Shown here: in pieces, positions 63,073 through 64,000 of the stretch
Layout of the letters: the number at the start of each line of letters is the position of its first letter
Position numbering within the stretch: the stretch's first letter is position 1
From: Sphaerolaimus hirsutus
Taxonomy: Eukaryota; Nematoda; Chromadorea; Monhysterida; Sphaerolaimidae
Direction of reading: 5' to 3'
NCBI GenBank assembly: GCA_964036195.1
Contig: OZ038450.1
Coordinates: 27,902,794 to 27,966,793 of the forward strand
Length of the DNA: 64,000 bases
Notes under the pieces: generated by a model
Seen by the model: the letters and a program-made list of their open reading frames with translations, nothing else
Databases searched by the model: none
What the model was told of the DNA's origin: nothing
Translations under genes and position numbers: made by a program

Positions 63073-63253
63073 TCTGCCTACTTTCCAAGCGATTTACGAC
63101 TACACTGCCGCGGACACAGACGAAGTCACTTTTGTCGAGGGTGATTTAATTGTCGATTGTCAACCAGTTGACGAAGGTTGGATGGTAGGTACGATTAGAA
63201 GGACTGGGCTACGTGGCATGTTGCCAGCTAATTATGTTGAGAGGGTGAAGTAG
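52693..63253 (+). CDS. Lasp: Lasp, LIM and SH3 domain protein, complete eight-exon gene
   Basis: This is an actin-binding cytoskeletal adaptor of the LASP/nebulin family. The exons are 52693-52767, 53780-53874, 54507-54591, 61044-61215, 61591-61683, 62018-62148, 62483-62589 and 62995-63253. Every junction is GT-AG, the phases agree, and the total is 1017 nt, or 338 codons plus a stop. Domains in order are an N-terminal LIM domain (about residues 5-57), two nebulin repeats (about 60-130), a glutamine/proline-rich linker (about 143-280) and a C-terminal SH3 domain (about 282-338). The SH3 carries the ALYDY-like AIYDY and the family ending MLPANYV. The start is the ATG before NKKCARPEC, matching the usual LASP N-terminus. 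Vertebrate LASP1 is 261 residues; the extra length here is the Q-rich linker. Introns 1 and 3 hold several transposons. Family knowledge: the nebulin repeats bind F-actin, LIM and SH3 bind partners at adhesions and Z-discs. Splicing is inferred, not shown by transcripts. Confidence 0.93.
53143..53590 (+). mobile_element. Non-autonomous hAT-like element in Lasp intron 1
   Basis: Begins CAGGGACGTATCCAGG, ends GGATACGTCCTTG, with a perfect 8-bp duplication AACTGGCC on both sides. It shares the interior plan of the copies at 2541 and 5798. Confidence 0.9.
53780..53874 (+). CDS. Lasp: Lasp exon 2, second half of the LIM domain
   Basis: After acceptor ttttag it encodes [20 protein letters not shown] and continues to MPYCEA. 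It supplies the WHK-C, the CX2C pair and the final YC...H ligands, the histidine coming from exon 3. It ends in phase 2 at donor gtgggt. Confidence 0.92.
54507..54591 (+). CDS. Lasp: Lasp exon 3, end of LIM and first nebulin repeat
   Basis: After acceptor ctgcag it completes the A-H-Y junction and encodes [20 protein letters not shown], then TKIQSQ. VADTPE is the hallmark of LASP nebulin repeat 1. Donor gttgga is in phase 0. These first three exons have no counterpart in the left-hand inverted copy. Confidence 0.9.
55748..56874 (+). mobile_element. Middle hAT-like element of the nest
   Basis: Begins TAGGGTTGGCCGATG, ends TTTCCAACCCTA, flanked by perfect GTTCTGGG duplications (55740-55747 and 56875-56882). 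The ends carry runs of AAACGTTTTTTT. The innermost element lies inside. Confidence 0.88.
55945..56387 (+). mobile_element. Innermost hAT-like element, CAGGGACGTATCC family
   Basis: Begins CAGGGACGTATCCAGG, ends GGATACGTCCTTG, with perfect GTTGTTTT duplications (55937-55944 and 56388-56395). It is the youngest layer of the nest. Confidence 0.9.
57530..57684 (+). mobile_element. 155-bp MITE present only in the right inverted arm
   Basis: Inverted ends CTACACACACTAGTTTTCAC and GTGAAAACTAGTCTGTGTA, flanked by GGCTCAAT on both sides. The left arm has one uninterrupted ggctcaat here. Similar ends occur at about 19545 and 23030. Confidence 0.82.
58200..61043. other. Lasp intron 3, distal part
   Basis: Single-copy-like sequence shared with the left arm. 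It has an ACCGTATTTCC-type remnant at 59335-59443. No additional exon recognised. Confidence 0.5.
61044..61215 (+). CDS. Lasp: Lasp exon 4, second nebulin repeat
   Basis: After acceptor ccccag it begins [20 protein letters not shown] and runs through an [18 protein letters not shown] stretch, matching the nebulin pattern (YHxxFEKxKGK...DDPET). It ends in phase 1 at donor gtgagt. The same exon is at 4555-4726 on the minus strand. Confidence 0.92.
61591..61683 (+). CDS. Lasp: Lasp exon 5, start of linker
   Basis: After acceptor acccag it encodes [19 protein letters not shown] and then [12 protein letters not shown], ending at donor gtatgt in phase 1. The phase matches exons 4 and 6. Its minus-strand counterpart is 4070-4162. 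Confidence 0.85.
62018..62148 (+). CDS. Lasp: Lasp exon 6, VGSIADYDP motif and His/Gln-rich linker
   Basis: After acceptor ccccag it encodes [20 protein letters not shown] and then a Q/H-rich tract, ending CACCAG at donor gtgaaa in phase 0. Its counterpart is 3614-3744 on the minus strand, with a small H/Q difference in the repeat tract. Confidence 0.87.
62149..62482 (+). repeat. Lasp intron 6, built of TGTAAAATGTC repeats (introner-like)
   Basis: The whole 334-bp intron, from gtgaaacacctgtaaag to accttacag, consists of imperfect repeats of a roughly 25-bp unit resembling AAAATGTCAAATGTCATGC with AAAGTGTCAAAAGTCATG. The same unit fills the foldback elements at 42987-43176 and 44370-44516. 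It is 167 bp in the left copy (3447-3613), which lost the acceptor end. Confidence 0.75.
62483..62589 (+). CDS. Lasp: Lasp exon 7, Gln/Pro-rich linker
   Basis: After acceptor cttacag it begins [20 protein letters not shown] and ends PLSPQQAA plus a split arginine, donor gtgagg in phase 2. The left-hand copy (3346-3446) lacks the first three bases and the acceptor. Confidence 0.85.
62995..63253 (+). CDS. Lasp: Lasp exon 8, polyglutamine tract and SH3 domain
   Basis: After acceptor cggcag it encodes [15 protein letters not shown], ten glutamines, then the SH3 domain from TFQAIYDY through [11 protein letters not shown] and a TAG stop. The glutamine run is eight long in the minus-strand copy (2249-2501), while the SH3 protein sequence is identical in both. 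Confidence 0.93.
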
Positions 63254-64000
63254 GTTGAATGGAGGTTTATGAGTGGGAGTTGACGGCGCTGCGCGCACTG
63301 GGATTTTGGGTTTAGGGCGCTGCGCGCGCTGGTTTATTCACTCAAGTGAACTCAAGATTGAGTACTCAGTAAATCAGGTTTGAATGTAGTTGAGTTAGCT
63401 ATTAGACTCCGTGAACTGAAGATTGAATAGTTAACTGAAATATGTTCAAAGCTGATTTATGAGTACTCAAATTTGAGGTTACTGGTGTTAGTAAACTAGC
63501 GTGCGCAGTGACTGTGCGTCCGAACATTTTTAGTTTTGTTGTTGCGGAACTAAAATTCTTGAAAGTTTTAACTTTTTTTTTTTAAGACCACCATAAAAAG
63601 TTGACTGCAATTTCTAGTTCTTTGGGTAATTTCATGTAGACCAATTTTTCCGCATTTAAATAATTCCGCGTCCAAAAAAACGTTCAGGCGCATAACTCAA
63701 AAATTCAGTGTGCCCAGTGCCATTTTGTGGTGATTTTAGTGGCTGAGTGAGGTTGATTTTGGCTGTATATTGTCAATTTGGAAGACTTCAATATTTGTAT
63801 TTTAGCCATGAAATCAATCCTACTGAGTTTGTTGTATTAGAAGAGAGTTTTTTCTTTTTTTATATATGAAGTCACTGATTGGTTGTCGATTGCGATGCTG
63901 TATACATATTTACATAAATGATGTATTGTTGTGTTTTCAACTGTTTGAATTGTACAAGTATTTGAAGAATTTTTACCCATTATTTGTCGTTAATAGGTTA
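63254..64000. other. Sequence downstream of Lasp
   Basis: Likely 3' UTR and flank. Contains gcgctgcgcgc motifs and gagtactcaatttgag repeats, also found near 7880-8040 and 58760-58940. Duplicated at 1467-2248. Confidence 0.5.

Larger units (their letters stand above)
57440..64000. repeat. Right arm of large inverted duplication
   Basis: Matches the left arm in reverse from a point before agaatgaaagat through intron 3 and exons 4-8 of Lasp to the window edge, where taacgacaaat is shared with 1470. It carries a private 155-bp insertion at 57530-57684. Confidence 0.88.

Overview
This is an invertebrate (metazoan) nuclear contig, with intron-containing genes in a dense bed of nested DNA transposons. 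I see no rRNA, tRNA, CRISPR or prokaryotic signal. The one gene I identify firmly is Lasp (LIM, two nebulin repeats, SH3), an actin-binding adaptor. Its glutamine-rich linker leans towards an arthropod, possibly a crustacean, but this is only a guess.

Lasp is complete on the + strand as eight exons from 52693 to 63253. All splice phases agree and give 338 codons. Exons 4-8 recur on the minus strand at 2249-4726 inside a long inverted duplication (about 1467-9202 against about 57440-64000). The left copy lacks the LIM and first nebulin exons and has lost one splice acceptor. The duplication ends against a 200-N gap, so it is either real or an inverted join of two haplotypes.

From 42.8 to 50 kb on the + strand lie exons of one or more genes I do not recognise. 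Around them sits the most interesting signal. Short inverted-repeat elements start GTGCCAGTCCCAGACCC and end GGGTCTGGGAGTGCCCCCAG, so their own tips supply GT and AG splice sites. In two places they exactly occupy an intron position. In one case a duplicated copy of the exon without the element is present at 33.7-33.9 kb, giving an empty site. This looks like an intron-generating transposon (introner). Lasp intron 6 is built of the same kind of repeat.

The rest is mobile DNA. Many non-autonomous hAT-like elements have readable 8-bp target duplications; they include a three-deep nest (55658-57281), a 2.27-kb composite present twice in opposite orientation (18101-20367 and 22224-24356), and a mariner-like element inside a hAT-like element (39136-41199). 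Degraded autonomous elements are a LINE (10.1-12.6 kb, minus), a gag-protease retroelement (25.1-27.7 kb, +), a PIF/Harbinger transposase (29.0-31.1 kb, minus) and a BEL/Pao polymerase (47.5-48.9 kb, minus). A small RGG-box gene model lies at 12845-13791 (minus) beside the LINE. TTTCGAAT-rich, GGCGCC-rich and ACCGTATTTCCTCGAA-type repeats fill most of the remaining sequence.
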